A DNA stretch of 64,000 nucleotides from Diphasiastrum complanatum (GCA_029204225.1 CM055104.1:20365761-20429760); one strand, 5' to 3'; positions 41,182 to 55,735 are shown, numbered from the stretch's first letter. Translations and numbers: made by a program. The notes: generated by a model from the letters alone, not told the origin.

Positions 41182-42650
41182 TCCTCCACATTCGTCATCA
41201 TTGTCTCCATCAACCCAATGGTTCATGGAACTATTTGATAATTCCCCCCGAGGTTGATGAACAATTTATCATGTGTCAGATACATGTGCCCTTTGATCCC
41301 AACTCGTCTGGAATGGGTTTAGATCAGTTCCAAGATGCTCTCCAAACCTAGATTCGACGCTTGAAGAAGAAGATCCACAAGTCAGACTTCAAGGCAAATC
41401 AGCACCACCTGCGGGATCTGTTCCTCCTGTTGCTTCAACCACATTACCGTCGGTCTCTCTTGATTCTGGTGACATCATGGGATTCATATACACCTAGGAC
41501 GGATGATCTAAAATATGATAGAGAGAAAATCTACCATGGAGAAACACATTTCAAATCTCGGCTATGAAAACACATTGATCAGTCAAAAGCTGATTTAGAT
41601 CAATTGGGAGCTAAAGATTGCGAATAGCACAAAGAAAAGTTTGAGGTCGAACTCAAAAAGGCCAAGAAGCAAGAAGAAGCATTGGAAAACTATGTCGCCA
41701 AACTCCATAATGCTTTGATCAGCGCTCAAGATGAAGTAGACAAATCTGTTCAAGATGCCAGGTAGTAGGTCAACCTATTGTAAGGTCAGTTGGATATGGC
41801 ACAGTTGGAAAAGGAGTGGATCCTTAGCCTAATTAGATGCGGTATCCGAGGAGCGGTAAATTTAGCTACACACTCATGTACCAGATCGACCTATCCCACA
41901 AAGTGAAATCAGTTACTTGTTTCAAAAGGTCGAGACTTATCGGCAAGCATTGTATGGTTTGCAGGGACCAATGTCCTCCAATCGACTCCTTAGATCCAGA
42001 TGCCGGTCATGCCAGCATTCTCGCCACCACCACAAGATCAAGGGCAGGATGACTCGGACATTGGACAGATGGAGCAGGAACCACCAACTATCGAAGTATG
42101 TCCTTCCACAAGTACGGCCACTCCACTGTTTCGAAGAACAGCCACCATCGAAGAGGAGATTCAGAACTTTCTAAAATAGCATCCACATGAATTTTCGAGG
42201 GGCGACTAGGTTATCAAGTTAAAACATAAAAAATTGAAGCCAGCAAGGAATTGGAGAAGCAGTTTTGGGAGAGCAACCACCACGGCATCGAACGGTATTT
42301 GAAAAAACTTTGGATTCCATAAGGAGTTATGTGGCAATCCCACGCCAGTTAAGGGTGGATCCGTACTACGTTCCCATGCCAAGAAAAAACAGATGGAAGG
42401 ATTTTGGTGTCACATAGGATAAAATCACCATCCACACACCAAATTGGCCTATCATCCATCAACTGAAATATTTTTGTGGACTTCCATAGGGCCCTTCAAG
42501 CCTATGCACAAGAAATACATTATTTCACCATATCCAATGGTCAGACCATCGACGATATTCGCAAAAGTTTTGGCTACATTGTATCGCTCCCTTCATGGTT
42601 GTCTTAGACATCTACAAAGATATTCGAATCTTTGGTCGAAAGAAACGATC
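41182..42650 (+). mobile_element. Third ORF, acidic motif, coiled coil and C-terminal domain
   Basis: 'SPSTQWFMELFDNSPRG' (acidic motif variant), 'PPVASTTLPSVSLDSGDIMG', a coiled-coil stretch at 41580-41770 ('KFEVELKKAKKQEEALENYV', 'ALISAQDEVDKSVQDA') and 'LDSIRSYVAIPRQLRVDPYY', 'VPMPRKNRWKDFGVT' at 42305-42420. Many stops. It is the second half of the copy at 39304-40164, and no 3' LTR follows. Confidence 0.65.
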
Positions 42651-42689
42651 TAAGTAATAGTTTAAATCTGCAGCTTGTATCGATTTTGT

Positions 42690-44190
42690 AATAATTTAAC
42701 GTTGGTTTTCTCTTGTTTGGATACCATATCTAGCAAGAGTGGTATCAAAGTTGATAATATCACCTATACCACCCAGCACATATACACCTTACAATACCAA
42801 AAAGTTCATTCACCTTGGCGACAACATCACACATGCTATTTCAAAGCTCACATATGATGAGAAGGGTAAGCAAGTTGAAGTTACAAACTTTGATTTTCTA
42901 ACCTCTTTTGATGAACCTACGATGAACCTACATGTGTAGATTAAGCAATTTAAAAGAAGGAGTGGGTCCAAGTAATGGATCTTGAGTATCAAGCTCTCAT
43001 GAAGAACAACACATGGAGATTGATGGAACTTCCTAAGGACAAGAAGGCAATTGGATGCAAGTGGATCTTTAAAGTGAAGTCTGATCAATATGGATCAATC
43101 AAAAAATACAAGGCAAGTTTGGTGGCAAAAGAATATGCTCAAGAGTATGGTATTGATTATGATGAGACCTTTGCACCCGTGGCAAAGATGGCAAGCATTC
43201 GGGTCATTATCTCTCTTGCAACTCTTTATGGTTGGGATCTATGGAAATTAGATTCATCGATGGCTACATTTCTCATGGCAAGCCTAATCATGTGTGTTTT
43301 CTCCAAAAGAGTTTGTATGGGCTTAAGCAAGCACCAAGGAGTTGGTATGCTAAGCTTAACACCTTTCTACTTTCCCAAAATTTCATTATGAGTGAACATG
43401 ATCATTCACTTTATTATAGATTTGTTGGAAATTATGTTACTATCCTTCTAATCTATCTGGATGATATCATTTTGAGTGGAGGCAACAATCAAGATGTAGA
43501 TGACATCAAGAGAGCACTCAAGAAGGAATTTGATGTACATGATCTTGGTCATTTGCACTACATCTCAAGAATAGAAGTAATGAGGACTTCTCAAACTAAT
43601 TTTATTTGTCAAAATAAGTATGTTGATTCTATTCTTAGTATATTCCATATGGAAAATGAAAAATTTGTTGATACACCTATGAATCAAATGTAAAGCTCAC
43701 AATAAGAGGTAATGAAAGATCCTTTGAGGACATTACTCTCTATAGGAAGCTAGTTGGTTCACTCATACATCTAACCATCACAAGACCTTATCTAAGCTAT
43801 TGTGTTGGTATCTTAATTCAATTCATGCATGATTCTAGTGTGGAGCATTGGAAGCTAGGCAAGAGAGTATTGAGGTACATCTCGGGTTCTAGAGATTATG
43901 GCATTTTTTTGTAGGGGATCATCTCCTAACTTGTTTGAATTTTCAGATTCGAACTTTGTAGGAGATCATATGGATAGGAAATTCATAAGTGCACATGACA
44001 TTTTTATAGGTGATGGAGCTATCTCATGGATGCCAAGGAAACAAGCAACAATCTCTCTCTATCATCAACCAAAGTACAAAGCCTTGACTCCATGCACCAA
44101 GGAGATGCTATGGATAAAAAGGTTGATAGTGGATATCAATTTGTTGGATCTCCAAAAGTGTCCAATCATCTTTTGTGATAGCCTTAATTT
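42690..44190 (+). mobile_element. Ty1/copia RT-RNase H
   Basis: 'NTWRLMELPKDKKAIGCKWI', 'YKASLVAKEYAQEYGIDYDE', 'TFAPVAKMASIRVIISLATL' (42975-43260), a small deletion where AFLNG should be, 'LQKSLYGLKQAPRSWYAKLN', 'LLIYLDDIILSGG' (RT active site as LDD), 'VHDLGHLHYISRIEV', and RNase H with 'HWKLGKRVLRYISGS' across frameshifts. It stops at about 44190 against the minus-strand third-ORF copy. Confidence 0.9.
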
Positions 44191-45115
44191 TGGATCTGAT
44201 CCTTGACGTTGATAGGCCTTTTGAATAGAGGTGTGGTCCTTGATGAGGATGGACCCACTTGCAATGTTGATAAAATTGGCGGTTGTTCTGGTATGTCTGG
44301 AGCTCCCCCTTGGGCCATGCTCGAATCCAGTCCTATATCCATTGGTACATCCTTGGCGCATAGGGGAGAATTGCGGCATGACCGCAGGTATTTGTGGTCC
44401 TGCTTCCAATACCTGAGCGACTGTTTTTTCATAGGCGTTGATGGCTTCTTTAGCCTTTGCCAACTCGGTTGAAGCTACTCCCTTGAACCTGTAAAAGCGG
44501 CCTTGGAATCTCTGAAGGGCCACTTTGTATGTTTCCACTTTTTTGAACAAATATGCGATCTCCGTCGGGGTGACCGGATGATCTGGTATTTGCGTCTGAA
44601 GATACGCATCATGTTCAAGAGTGGTTGCATCCAATTTACCTTGAAGACGCGTGCGATCCTGCTCCGCCATCTGCAATTGACCCTTCAGTAGTTTCACCTG
44701 TTGTTTTGCATCCTGCACGGTCTTATCCACCTGATCTTGTGCGGTTGTCAGGGCATTTTGCAGGGAACTGACGTATCCTTCCAAGTGATTAGCCTGTTGC
44801 TGGGCCAGCTTCTTTTCAGCTTCAAACTTGTCTTCGTGCTGTTTGGCGATCTTCAACTCTCGATCCAGCTGGACAATCTTCTGGCAGATCAGCGTGTTTT
44901 TCGAGCCCAGATCTGAAATTCTCTGCTCCAGTTCTTTCTTCTTTCAAGCATAGACTGGATCACTTGCACAAGGCTTGAAATCAAACCAAGAGCATCACCA
45001 AAATCTATTGTCGTGGAGGTGACAACAGCAGGAGGACCTGATGGTACTGTCCTCGGTTGGCGTGAACTAATGCTGATACTTCTTCTTCTTAAAAAATGTC
45101 TTCTTCCTCGAAACC
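44191..45115 (-). mobile_element. Third ORF copy, coiled-coil part open
   Basis: The frame 44856 down to 44065 starts 'KIAKQHEDKFEAEKKLAQQQ' and runs through a clear coiled coil ('NALTTAQDQVDKTVQDAKQQ', 'LLKGQLQMAEQDRTRLQGKL') to 'PVTPTEIAYLFKKVETYKVA', 'STELAKAKEAINAYEKTVAQ' without a stop. The last 40 or so residues (44190-44065) are antisense copia and not native. Upstream, in other frames, 'SMLERKKELEQRISDLGSKN' and 'DATVPEGFEEEDIF' at 45115-44880 match 36070-36290. This is the best preserved copy of the coiled coil. Confidence 0.75.
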
Positions 45116-45930
45116 CTCAGGAACAGTGGCATCGATCTGCCTCCTACTCTTTGAAACCTATGACAAGCATAGCCTTCTATGGTTAGCATAACATTGCAGC
45201 TAAAATTTTTGTTTTTTTTACTAGTTTCTTTTTTGCATATTGAGCATGATAGTGAAACACCTAGTAAATTTTTACGTTGCATTTTCTATCTAATTTATAT
45301 TAATCAACATCTTTATCAATATAGAGCTTCCCTTAAAAAAAATTCATTGCAACTTACTATGATGAAGCAGATAGAAGTTCCTCTTTTTTGAGCATCATGG
45401 GCATTATTTGCTAATCATTGAGTAGCAAATAATACCCATAGCTGCACTCATTAATTCCCATAGATTGGCACTCATTGAAATCCTTTTGAAAAACTCTTTC
45501 AACACCCTTTGAAAATTCAATGTTGTTATTCTAGCCATTTGGGCTTGGAAAATAAGGTAGTTTTAGTGGTGAGCTTCCCTTCTGTCACCTTATGTCATGG
45601 CTCTCTTCGACGTATGGGATAATATATGCTACCCACCATAACATCTTGAGACGTTTGGAATACTTCATCAAAGTTCTTTTGTGCCCATGGACATGCACAT
45701 TTTCTAGGCTGATTGTGGTTCAATTTGGGGAAGCATTGTGTTTTCGTGCCGCGGATAGGTGGTACATCAAATCCCATGCATTTTGTAAAGACCATGAGTG
45801 CCAATAAGCATCAATGGAAACCATGGCAAATGCATCCTAGGCTAGTTGTCTAGACCAAGAATGCCATATAGCATCAAATGGATCCGTAATGTCTAAGAGA
45901 TACTAGTAGGGACAACACCATGTAAAACCT
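45116..45930. other. No gene recognised
   Basis: AT-rich with poly-A/poly-T runs. Overlapping frames on both strands at 45590-45807 are shadows of each other and have no motif. Confidence 0.4.
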
Positions 45931-46714
45931 CAAGAGGGATTGGTTGTCAGATTACTTGATCTATCAATCTACTTGAGATTAAGATCAATCTAAGTCAATT
46001 CTAGACACAAAATCCTAACAAGAACAATCATTAATTGAAGATAAGTGTACTTTCTGCTTTCACACATGTGAAACATTGTCTGAGTACGGAATCCAACCTG
46101 AAAATCAAGTACACATTGATAGAATCTCAAAACAATCAAAACAAATGTAGACAAATGGAGAGAATCACTCAAAATTGCTTCCAAAACCAAGATTGGTGTC
46201 TCACAATGATTATGGCCAAATGTGGCTCTATATATACAATAAAAGAGATCTCGTGGTACTGATCATCCCTCTGATCCCACATGTGTGAAGGTGCTTTGTC
46301 ATATGATGATTCATCATGCAAAACTGACACTTGGACAAACCTTCTATTTTGAGCATTTTTGGTCCATTTTCCTTCTATATAGAGATCTACTTGAAAATCT
46401 TCTAGACGTCAAAATTTGCCTACTTCAGCTTATTCCACACATGTGAGCTGTCCTCTACACATGTGATATGACACCTAATCAAAGGATGTGGCTCATGCAA
46501 TCAATAGATTGATGCCATGTGTCATATGTCTAGAAAACTAGTTTTTGGCCTTTTTAGCCACTAGAACTTAAATTAAATCATATGTACAACCTATATGATT
46601 ATGGTACATGACAAGTACACTATTTTCACACGTGGGAACAGGCTCCACACATGTGTGATCATCCTATATACATGATTTTTGGCCTCTACCAAGCTTATTT
46701 TTGCATTTTTCACA
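45931..46714 (-). mobile_element. 3' LTR of non-autonomous element
   Basis: The minus strand starts TGTGAAAAATGC at 46714 after the purine tract TTTTTGAGGAG. The portion 45931-46200 is nearly identical to 49241-49530. It contains repeated CACATGTG/CACACGTG words (46062, 46272, 46436, 46457, 46628, 46650). Confidence 0.8.
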
Positions 46715-49188
46715 CTCCTCAAAAATCTAGCTTGGTAAATCTAGCTTGATGGAAAACATGATGATCTTGAATTTGACTCCATTGCTGAATTGGTCTTTGC
46801 TGGTTCAAAAGGTGTGAAGATCAGCCAATGAGCTTGATGTTGATCTAAAATCACCATATCCATGAAAGTGCTTCTTTGATGTTGACATCTTTGATGAACT
46901 TGAGAGCCTTGCACCATCTTAGCACCTCCAAAATTGATTCCTTCCAAATTTTATGTAGATGCTTGAACTTGAGGCTTGCTCCTTCTTCATGTGCATGCTC
47001 CTCCATTAGAAAATAAAGATTTCTTCTTGACTTATTAGGATCACAAAGATCTAACATCATGTTACCATGATCTAGAGAATTAGACTCATCCAAATTGGCA
47101 AGACTATGCATGCTATAATAACAAAGCGTTTGCATCATATCTTCATGTTTGTTTACCATGCTAATCTCATATCCAATGAGGTTAAATACTTCATTATGGA
47201 GATAAGTGTTTTTAGAAGATGATTCACTTACTCTCATAAAGAGTTTACAATTTGCCTCAATACAAATTTTCAAACTATTAGTGAACAAATCACTTTTGCT
47301 CTTGCATGACTCAAGAGCATACATTTGATGAGATAACCATTTGCTTTCTAATTGATTTAAAATCAATTTCAATCTTTTAAGAACATCATCTATGTTCTCA
47401 AGAGAGACTTCATACTCAACTAGTATGGCTTTACTCCAATTTTGAGATGCAATGATCTCACTAAAGCAAATTGATTTATCAAATGACATAAGAGAAGTAA
47501 GTATGAGAGGTATAATAAAAACCTGTGATATGATTCTACAAATGTAATTTGTGACTCTCAAGAGACTAGATTTGAACATTTTCAACAATCTAGAAGGATC
47601 TACAAAAGATCTAACTCTCAAACCTAAGAATCAATCTTCACACTAATGACTAGTCACTTAGAAACTTTGCTTTGATCACTAAGACAAAAGCACACAATCT
47701 TTGAATCAAATCACTAAAGAAATCTGATCCAATCTCCTATTGGACTCATCAAATACCAATGACTCTTTCTTTTGAAAGTTGAAATGGATATGAAAAAGAT
47801 TTGACACCTAGATTTTCCTTTTCACTTGACTAGTTCTCTCAACACTTGAAATTCTTGAACAAAAGATGGGTTTTGTTTCAAATACATGAAAATCAAACTT
47901 CATCACTTCTTTTGGACTCACTCTTGACCGAAATAATCTCTCACTTGAGATTTAGAATGAATTTGATTTGATTTGACAACAAACTATACCACCAATTTTT
48001 CACAAAGCTTAAAAAATTAGACAACTAGAGATTCACAAAGTTCTCAACCATGCATGAATACTCAAATATGGACTCCTCCTCATTCTAGACATCCAATGGG
48101 ATCTGAAATTGACCCTCACACTCTCACAAAGAAAGTTGAATAGAACTAATTTGAGTTTCATACATTCTATGTCAATTTTTGCTCAACAAATTGAATTCAA
48201 TCACTCCTATTGGATTCCACCAATTACTCTACTTTTTAAGACTTGGAATGAAATTCAAAATCAAAAGTTGTGACTTTTCTCACTAAGATATTGTGCTTCA
48301 AAGAGCTAATATCACTTAGAAAGATTTGATCACCTAGGAGAAGACAACTTCTTCACCTATAACAACACATAATGAGCTTCTAGATCTTGCCCTCTACAAA
48401 GGAAGAAACTCTTAGAAAATTGGATCTCTCTCTACACATTTGCCATAGACACCTTAATGACTCTTTTCAAACCTTACAGTCACTCAAACAAATTGAGTAG
48501 GGTTGAACAATGTGACTTGGATCTCAATCTCTTTTCTAGAACTCTCAATTGAAGCCAATCTATGTCAAATTCTACAAAAGATTTGCATAGATGCTCTATA
48601 TGCACTAGAAACTCTCAAATGTTTCACTTGGAGGACAAATCCAAAGATGTTTTCTAGCAAATTGATGCTTCTAAACTTGACCCTATCACTCTTGAACAAA
48701 TCTAGAGTGATGGTACAGTGGATTTCATCCTCTCACCTTGCATATCACTCCTTAATCTATGATTTTTGGCAATTTTCTCTCTCAACTTTGACATGTACTC
48801 AAAAAATCAGAGAAGATCAATTAATGCACCTATTTCAAGCTTCAATTTTAATTTTTTGGCTGATCTAATCCAAGAACTAATCAAAGGATTAGATTTACTA
48901 TAGAAAATGCTTGATTTTGCACCAAAAATCACTCAAATTGGGTTTGTGAGTCAAATTCTACAAATTTTTGAAATTTCTCAGCCAAAATCGGCTCTGTATG
49001 GCCTCACACGTGTGAAAAGGGTTCCTATAGCCCACAACAAGATCTGGACCAAATATTTTAAGGATAGCTATCAAATCCAACTCGCTACACAAAATTTGAC
49101 TAGTTTCCTAAAAACTGCTAATTTTGGCTTTGATTTGGATTATCCCTATCAATTTCAACAAAACCTCTTGTACTTGGCTCTGATACCA
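46715..49188 (-). mobile_element. Interior of non-autonomous LTR element (LARD-like)
   Basis: About 2.5 kb between the LTRs. The longest frame, 47621 down to 46851 (256 aa), reads 'FVDPSRLLKMFKSSLLRVTN', 'LIGYEISMVNKHEDMMQTLC', 'EEHAHEEGASLKFKHLHKIW' and has no gag or pol motif. It is helical and amphipathic in places, and I cannot assign it. The rest has no long frame. The element must rely on proteins from others. Confidence 0.6.
49177..49188 (-). promoter_or_regulatory. tRNA-Met primer binding site
   Basis: TGGTATCAGAGC on the minus strand, the standard initiator tRNA-Met primer site of plant copia elements, immediately after the LTR end ...TTTTTTCACA. Confidence 0.85.
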
Positions 49189-49530
49189 TGTGAAAAAAGT
49201 ACAAAAAGGACCAAGAGTGGATCCTAATCTGATCCTCAAGAGGGATTGGTTGTCAGATTACTTGATCTATCAATCTACTTGAGATTAAGATCAATCTAGA
49301 TCAATTCTAGACACAAAATCCTAACAAGAACAATCATTAATTGAAGATAAGTGTACTTTTTGGTTTCACACGTGTGAAACACTGTCTGAGTATGGAATCC
49401 AACCTGAAAATCAAGTACACATTGATAGAATCTCAAAACAATCAAAACAAATGTAAACAAATGGAGAGAATCACTCAAAATTGCTTCCAAAACCAAGATT
49501 GGTGTCTCACAATGATTATGGCCAAATGTG
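49189..49530 (-). mobile_element. 5' LTR of non-autonomous element, truncated
   Basis: Direct repeat of 45931-46200 with perfect 16-bp palindrome TTTCACACGTGTGAAA at 49364-49379. The U3 side is cut at 49530, where gypsy sequence starts. Confidence 0.82.
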
Positions 49531-50927
49531 GGGCTAATGCATCTGTCCATGTCATGACATACGTCTCTGAATGATAGTGACCTCCCTTGGCTGGCCTTGG
49601 GCGGTCAATCGTATGATCTGTCGTGGATGATCCGTCATCAGCTTTGGGTGCAGTGGATGAAGAGATAAACAAGTATCTCGACACTGTTGCAATGTTAATT
49701 TCAGCTTCTGTAGGTGTGTCTTTATATCACTGTATACACAGAAATCATCAATAAATATTTCGAGAAAAGTTCTCAGGAAGGCAGTGAAGATTAACATCAT
49801 AATTTGCTCAAAAGTCGCTGGAGCGTTACAAAGACCAAAGGGCATATTGTTGTAGGCATAAGTGCCCCAATCCATAGTGAACTCCTTTTGCACTCCAACC
49901 TGATTATATCCAGAAAAGCCGCCACAGAAACTGTAACACTCTTGACCAACAACCTGATCTAGGATGGAATCAGTGAAAGGCAGAGGATGATGGTCCTTCT
50001 TGTGGCAACATTGAGTTTGCGAAAATCCTGGCATATTTTTATTCTGCCAGTCTTCTTCTTTGGGATGACAACAATGGGTGAAACTCATTCACTACTTAAA
50101 ACGGGATAGATTATACCTGTCTTAAGGTGCTTGTTAAGTTTGTCCTTAACCATGAGAGAGTACTTAGGATTGAGACGATATTGTCTTTGTCGAATAGGTA
50201 CAGCATCTTCCTTAAGATCAATTTGGTGTTCTTCGAATTTTGCAGGTATACCCTTCAAATCGTCGAGCGACCAAGCAAAAACGTCTTGATACTCCTTCAA
50301 TAGTTCAGTGAATTCCACTAACTCCGATTTTCCAAGTGACTTCGAAACATGCACAAATATGCCAGGTGCAAGTTCAATCAGTTCAATAGAATCTAGTAAA
50401 ATGATACCTTCTATCATACTGGCCTTGGTATGGCCATGTATTTCACGCATGGTTGACTCCATAGATGTTTTCTTGTCGTTAACCTGGTTCTTGTTACCAA
50501 ATTCGTGTTCAGATTCGTCACTCGAATCATTAGACTCTTTCGAGTTCGTGTCTGCAACGTTAATTTCTTCATACAAAACATCCACTTCAGCATCACAGGC
50601 ATCGAAGAATTCTTTGTCATTAGCATTCTCATAACATTCAAAGTACGACACTTCAATATCAGATCCATTGGGAAAAACATTCAAGGCATACAAAGATTCT
50701 TCTAATGTAAAGCTGGTGTTGGACAAAGGAGTTTCACCTTCATAATTGTCATGACTCCAGGTTATGATTTGTTCTGCTGGCTTACCTCGGTTATTGGTCT
50801 CACCAGTCTGAAATCTCAGCTCTCTAGATTTCCAATGTACACTTGCATTTGATTGATAAAGCCAAGGTCGTCCAATCAGCACAAAATAGGATGACAAATC
50901 GATTGTTTTAATAACAATGAAATTCAT
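49531..50927 (-). mobile_element. Ty3/gypsy protease end and reverse transcriptase
   Basis: Right to left: 'YFVLIGRPWLYQSNASVHWK' (protease end), an acidic spacer, 'EYQDVFAWSLDDLKGIPAKF', 'KLNKHLKTGIIYPVLSSE' then a stop, then 'KDHHPLPFTDSILDQVVGQE', 'NNMPFGLCNAPATFEQIMML', 'FLEIFIDDFCVYSDIKTHLQ' (RT active site IDD). The thumb ends near 49620 and the remainder of pol is missing. Blocks are of the non-chromoviral (Athila/Tat) kind. Confidence 0.9.
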
Positions 50928-51665
50928 TGTGAATGGCTTGGCTTGAATGTAGACAGTGACATCCTTCAGTTCTCCAACAGGTTTTTGTCATGTCGAATCG
51001 GCTAACTTGATGTTTCGCTGTGTCGGTTGAATGTCAGTCAGCCCCAGGGCATGTGCGGTGTCTTCTGTTATTATATTTACACTGGAACCAGAGCCAATCA
51101 GCACTTTTTCGATCGGGCATCCCGCAATGGTAATATCAATCTCAGGTGCACCGAGATCACCTAAATCAATAGACAAAACACCACCATCTGGCAGAAAAAA
51201 AAAAAAATTGGGCACAGAAAGACCTTTCAGTTGCTTTCTGTAATAAGTGTTATCCGCCAACAGTTGTTCAAAAGTAATGTTCGGACGAAGGGATCCAATA
51301 TCAGTCACGATGTCATATTCTTTCGTCTTTGATTTTGAGGTTGGTTTATCAATAATAGCACTAGACAATTTCGTCTTCGCGATTTCTTCGTCCTCTTCCT
51401 TGAAAGTGACCACCTTTTTTGCAGCAGCTGTCAGAAGTTCAGTGTTGATGATTTCCTTTGCTTCTGCCGAGATATCTTTTGCAAATAACTTTGCAGCATT
51501 GCGGTCATAGTCAGGGTCATCTTTGAGATCTTCCTTAGTCATAGATTTGTTCATTGTTTTTCTAGAGAATTTATTCTTCGAGGATTTTCTGCGCTTTGTC
51601 GAAGATTTCTGATCAGGTTTCGAGGAGCTTTTGCTTCTCATTGTGACTTTGACTAATTTCTCCAT
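50928..51665 (-). mobile_element. Gypsy gag-protease region, altered protease site
   Basis: A Lys/Ser-rich spacer precedes 'GGVLSIDLGDLGAPEIDITI' and 'PIEKVLIGSGSSVNIITEDT'. In relatives this reads VL-(I/V)-D-(S/P)-G-(S/A)-S: the catalytic Asp is Gly here. The frame is otherwise open (225 aa). Confidence 0.85.
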
Positions 51666-52465
51666 GTCACTTGGCCAGGACTAATCTTCTGTCTTTGCCA
51701 CTTTTCTCTCAATAATGTCAATTCTCTGCACAATAGCATCAGTCGCAGCTTTCACTTTCGTGTCTGCAGCAGTTGGTGTTGCTACATACTGATATTTGGG
51801 TCACGGCTTCTGCGGCTGAGGGAAATCAAGATACTTGTGGCCAGGCTCTCTGCAATTCAAACATAATGGTACATAACCAATCGACTTTCACGGTTGAGGA
51901 CAGTCAGGAGAAAAATGTCCTGGCTCTCTATACCTTACGTGTATATTTGCGAAAGGATTCTTTACTCTTCTTCTGAACATTTTTCAAACGTCCAAGAATT
52001 CTAGATTTGTAATCGATCTCTCTGAACTGGTTCAGAAACACATCTTTCAGCAAGTACCAGATTCCTACACGGCCTGGTTCAACTTGACTGTACCATATGC
52101 GCGCCTGCTTTCTTAGCAGACCAGGGAAAATTCGTAGTTTGTCTATGTTAGTTCCCTCGTTAGCGATTGACTCAAATTGTGAGACATAGCTATCTGCATC
52201 ATCGGAAGAAGTCCCTTTAAAATAATCATATTTAATTTTGGAGATAGAAGTAAAACGTGCAGCAGGACCCTCCATACTAAAGCTAATTAGGAGTTCAAGT
52301 AATTGGGCAGTGATTTCGTCTAGATTTCTTAGACTAGTATTCTCACTTTGTCTTTGTAAAAATTCCTCTCTAAGCTTACGGTATCGTTCTAATCTGGATT
52401 CTCTATCTGACATACACTAGAGATGAAAATGGATTTGTCAGATTTCTTATAACTTTCCTAAACTA
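51666..52465 (-). mobile_element. Gypsy gag with zinc knuckles
   Basis: 'MSDRESRLERYRKLREEFLQ' starts the frame at 52413. 'YDYFKGTSSDDADSYVSQFE', 'IFPGLLRKQARIWYSQVEPG' form the Retrotrans_gag domain. After a frameshift two knuckle remnants are read, one as 'CLNCREPGHKYLDF' with the last Cys replaced by Phe. Confidence 0.88.
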
Positions 52466-52483
52466 TCCCCGGCAATGGTGCCA
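52466..52483 (-). promoter_or_regulatory. tRNA-Asp-like primer binding site
   Basis: The minus strand reads TGGCACCATTGCCGGGGA. The two differences from the tRNA-Asp complement are CpG-to-CpA/TpG type changes. Confidence 0.75.
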
Positions 52484-52488
52484 AAAAT

Positions 52489-53757
52489 TGGTATATGTCG
52501 TACTATACCAACAAGGTTAATATAGATTTTATAGTAAATAATGTCGTTCCCACAGAGGACAGCTTTAGAAAGTTATGTTTTTGGTACAATTATGGCAAGT
52601 GGTTTCGAGTGTTATTATGGTTGTCGACAGACATTAAAAAGTAACCAGTATTACTTATATTTGGAATGGGTAGTGTTAATAAATTCTAAATAACAATCTA
52701 GCCTCTATCGAATTGGATGAAGTGCGTTCTACAAATGAGATGTTATTAGAGTAGTACAGTGGTACTACACTCTGGCTGATTAAGGTGTCAACAGAGAATC
52801 AAGAATTGTTCGATGTATTCGCGACTGTGCAGACAATTAATTAATCGTGTTCGCAAACTATTCGTTTCTAGACAGAAGTCCTCAACAACTAAAGTCCAAC
52901 TTAATGGTTAAAGAACACGAATAGTTTTAGAATACGTTAGAAACTTATGTCAATGCCAATTAGGAGGACAAATCAGAGACTTAATTCTTCAGGCAGGGAC
53001 TATCATCACATATGTATACATACAGCTTTATTCAATGATCGTGCTAGACTGTACCAAAGATAGTCGTTATTCGAGTGTCAGAAAGAAAGTATTCGCGACA
53101 GATGAATAAGATAGTTTAAAAACAGTTCTTTAGAGCATGCTTTACGAAAACTCAGCAAATGACTGTAATGCACTAGAGTGTCTGTCTGATCAGAGAGAAA
53201 TTCATGAAATGCGTTAGAGATTGTTAGCAGACTCCAGATCACTCACACTCAACAGTGCGGAGAACAGAGATAAGAGAGAATAACTCACTGAACTCTATTC
53301 ACTTCTTCAATCTCTTACATAAGCATAAACTCTTCTCTCTCGATGATCAAGACTGAAGTGTGAGATCAATATATGTTCTAGGGGCGAGCAAACACACCTC
53401 TAAAACAACAAGTGCGTCACTCCCGCAAAAGGGTCTAGTTAACAATTAGACTGAGAATACATTCACTTATACCATAAGAGGTATACTTAATTATGAGTTA
53501 AAATTACTCTAGTTTATCATGTCTTTTCGTATCTAGTCATTTCGTATGGACAACCTAGTAAAGGTTGTCCAAGACAATGTCTTTTCCTTTAAAAGGTCTT
53601 GCCCTTAATTACAAGGCAAGTACTTAGGAGATATATTCCCGAAAAATGACTTAGGCCTCTTCATGATTTATACTTACCTAGCTCATATCTTCATTTTCGA
53701 CTATAACATGCCATATTTATGTTGATATTTAACATTTAACATTTTCGTGGCATCACA
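52489..53757 (-). mobile_element. 5' LTR of the gypsy element
   Basis: TGTGATGCCACGAAAATG on the minus strand at 53757 to ...CATATACCA at 52489, about 1.27 kb, ending 5 nt before the primer site. There is no second copy in the window, so the outer border is inferred from the TG...CA rule. Confidence 0.6.

Positions 53758-55735
<1,978 letters not shown>

Noticed and set aside
40160-41190. Target-site duplication around the solo LTR
   Set aside because: Left CTCCA and right TCCTC do not match; borders may be off by a few bases.
45595-45807. Overlapping 70-residue frames on both strands
   Set aside because: Mutual shadows with no motif or conserved context.
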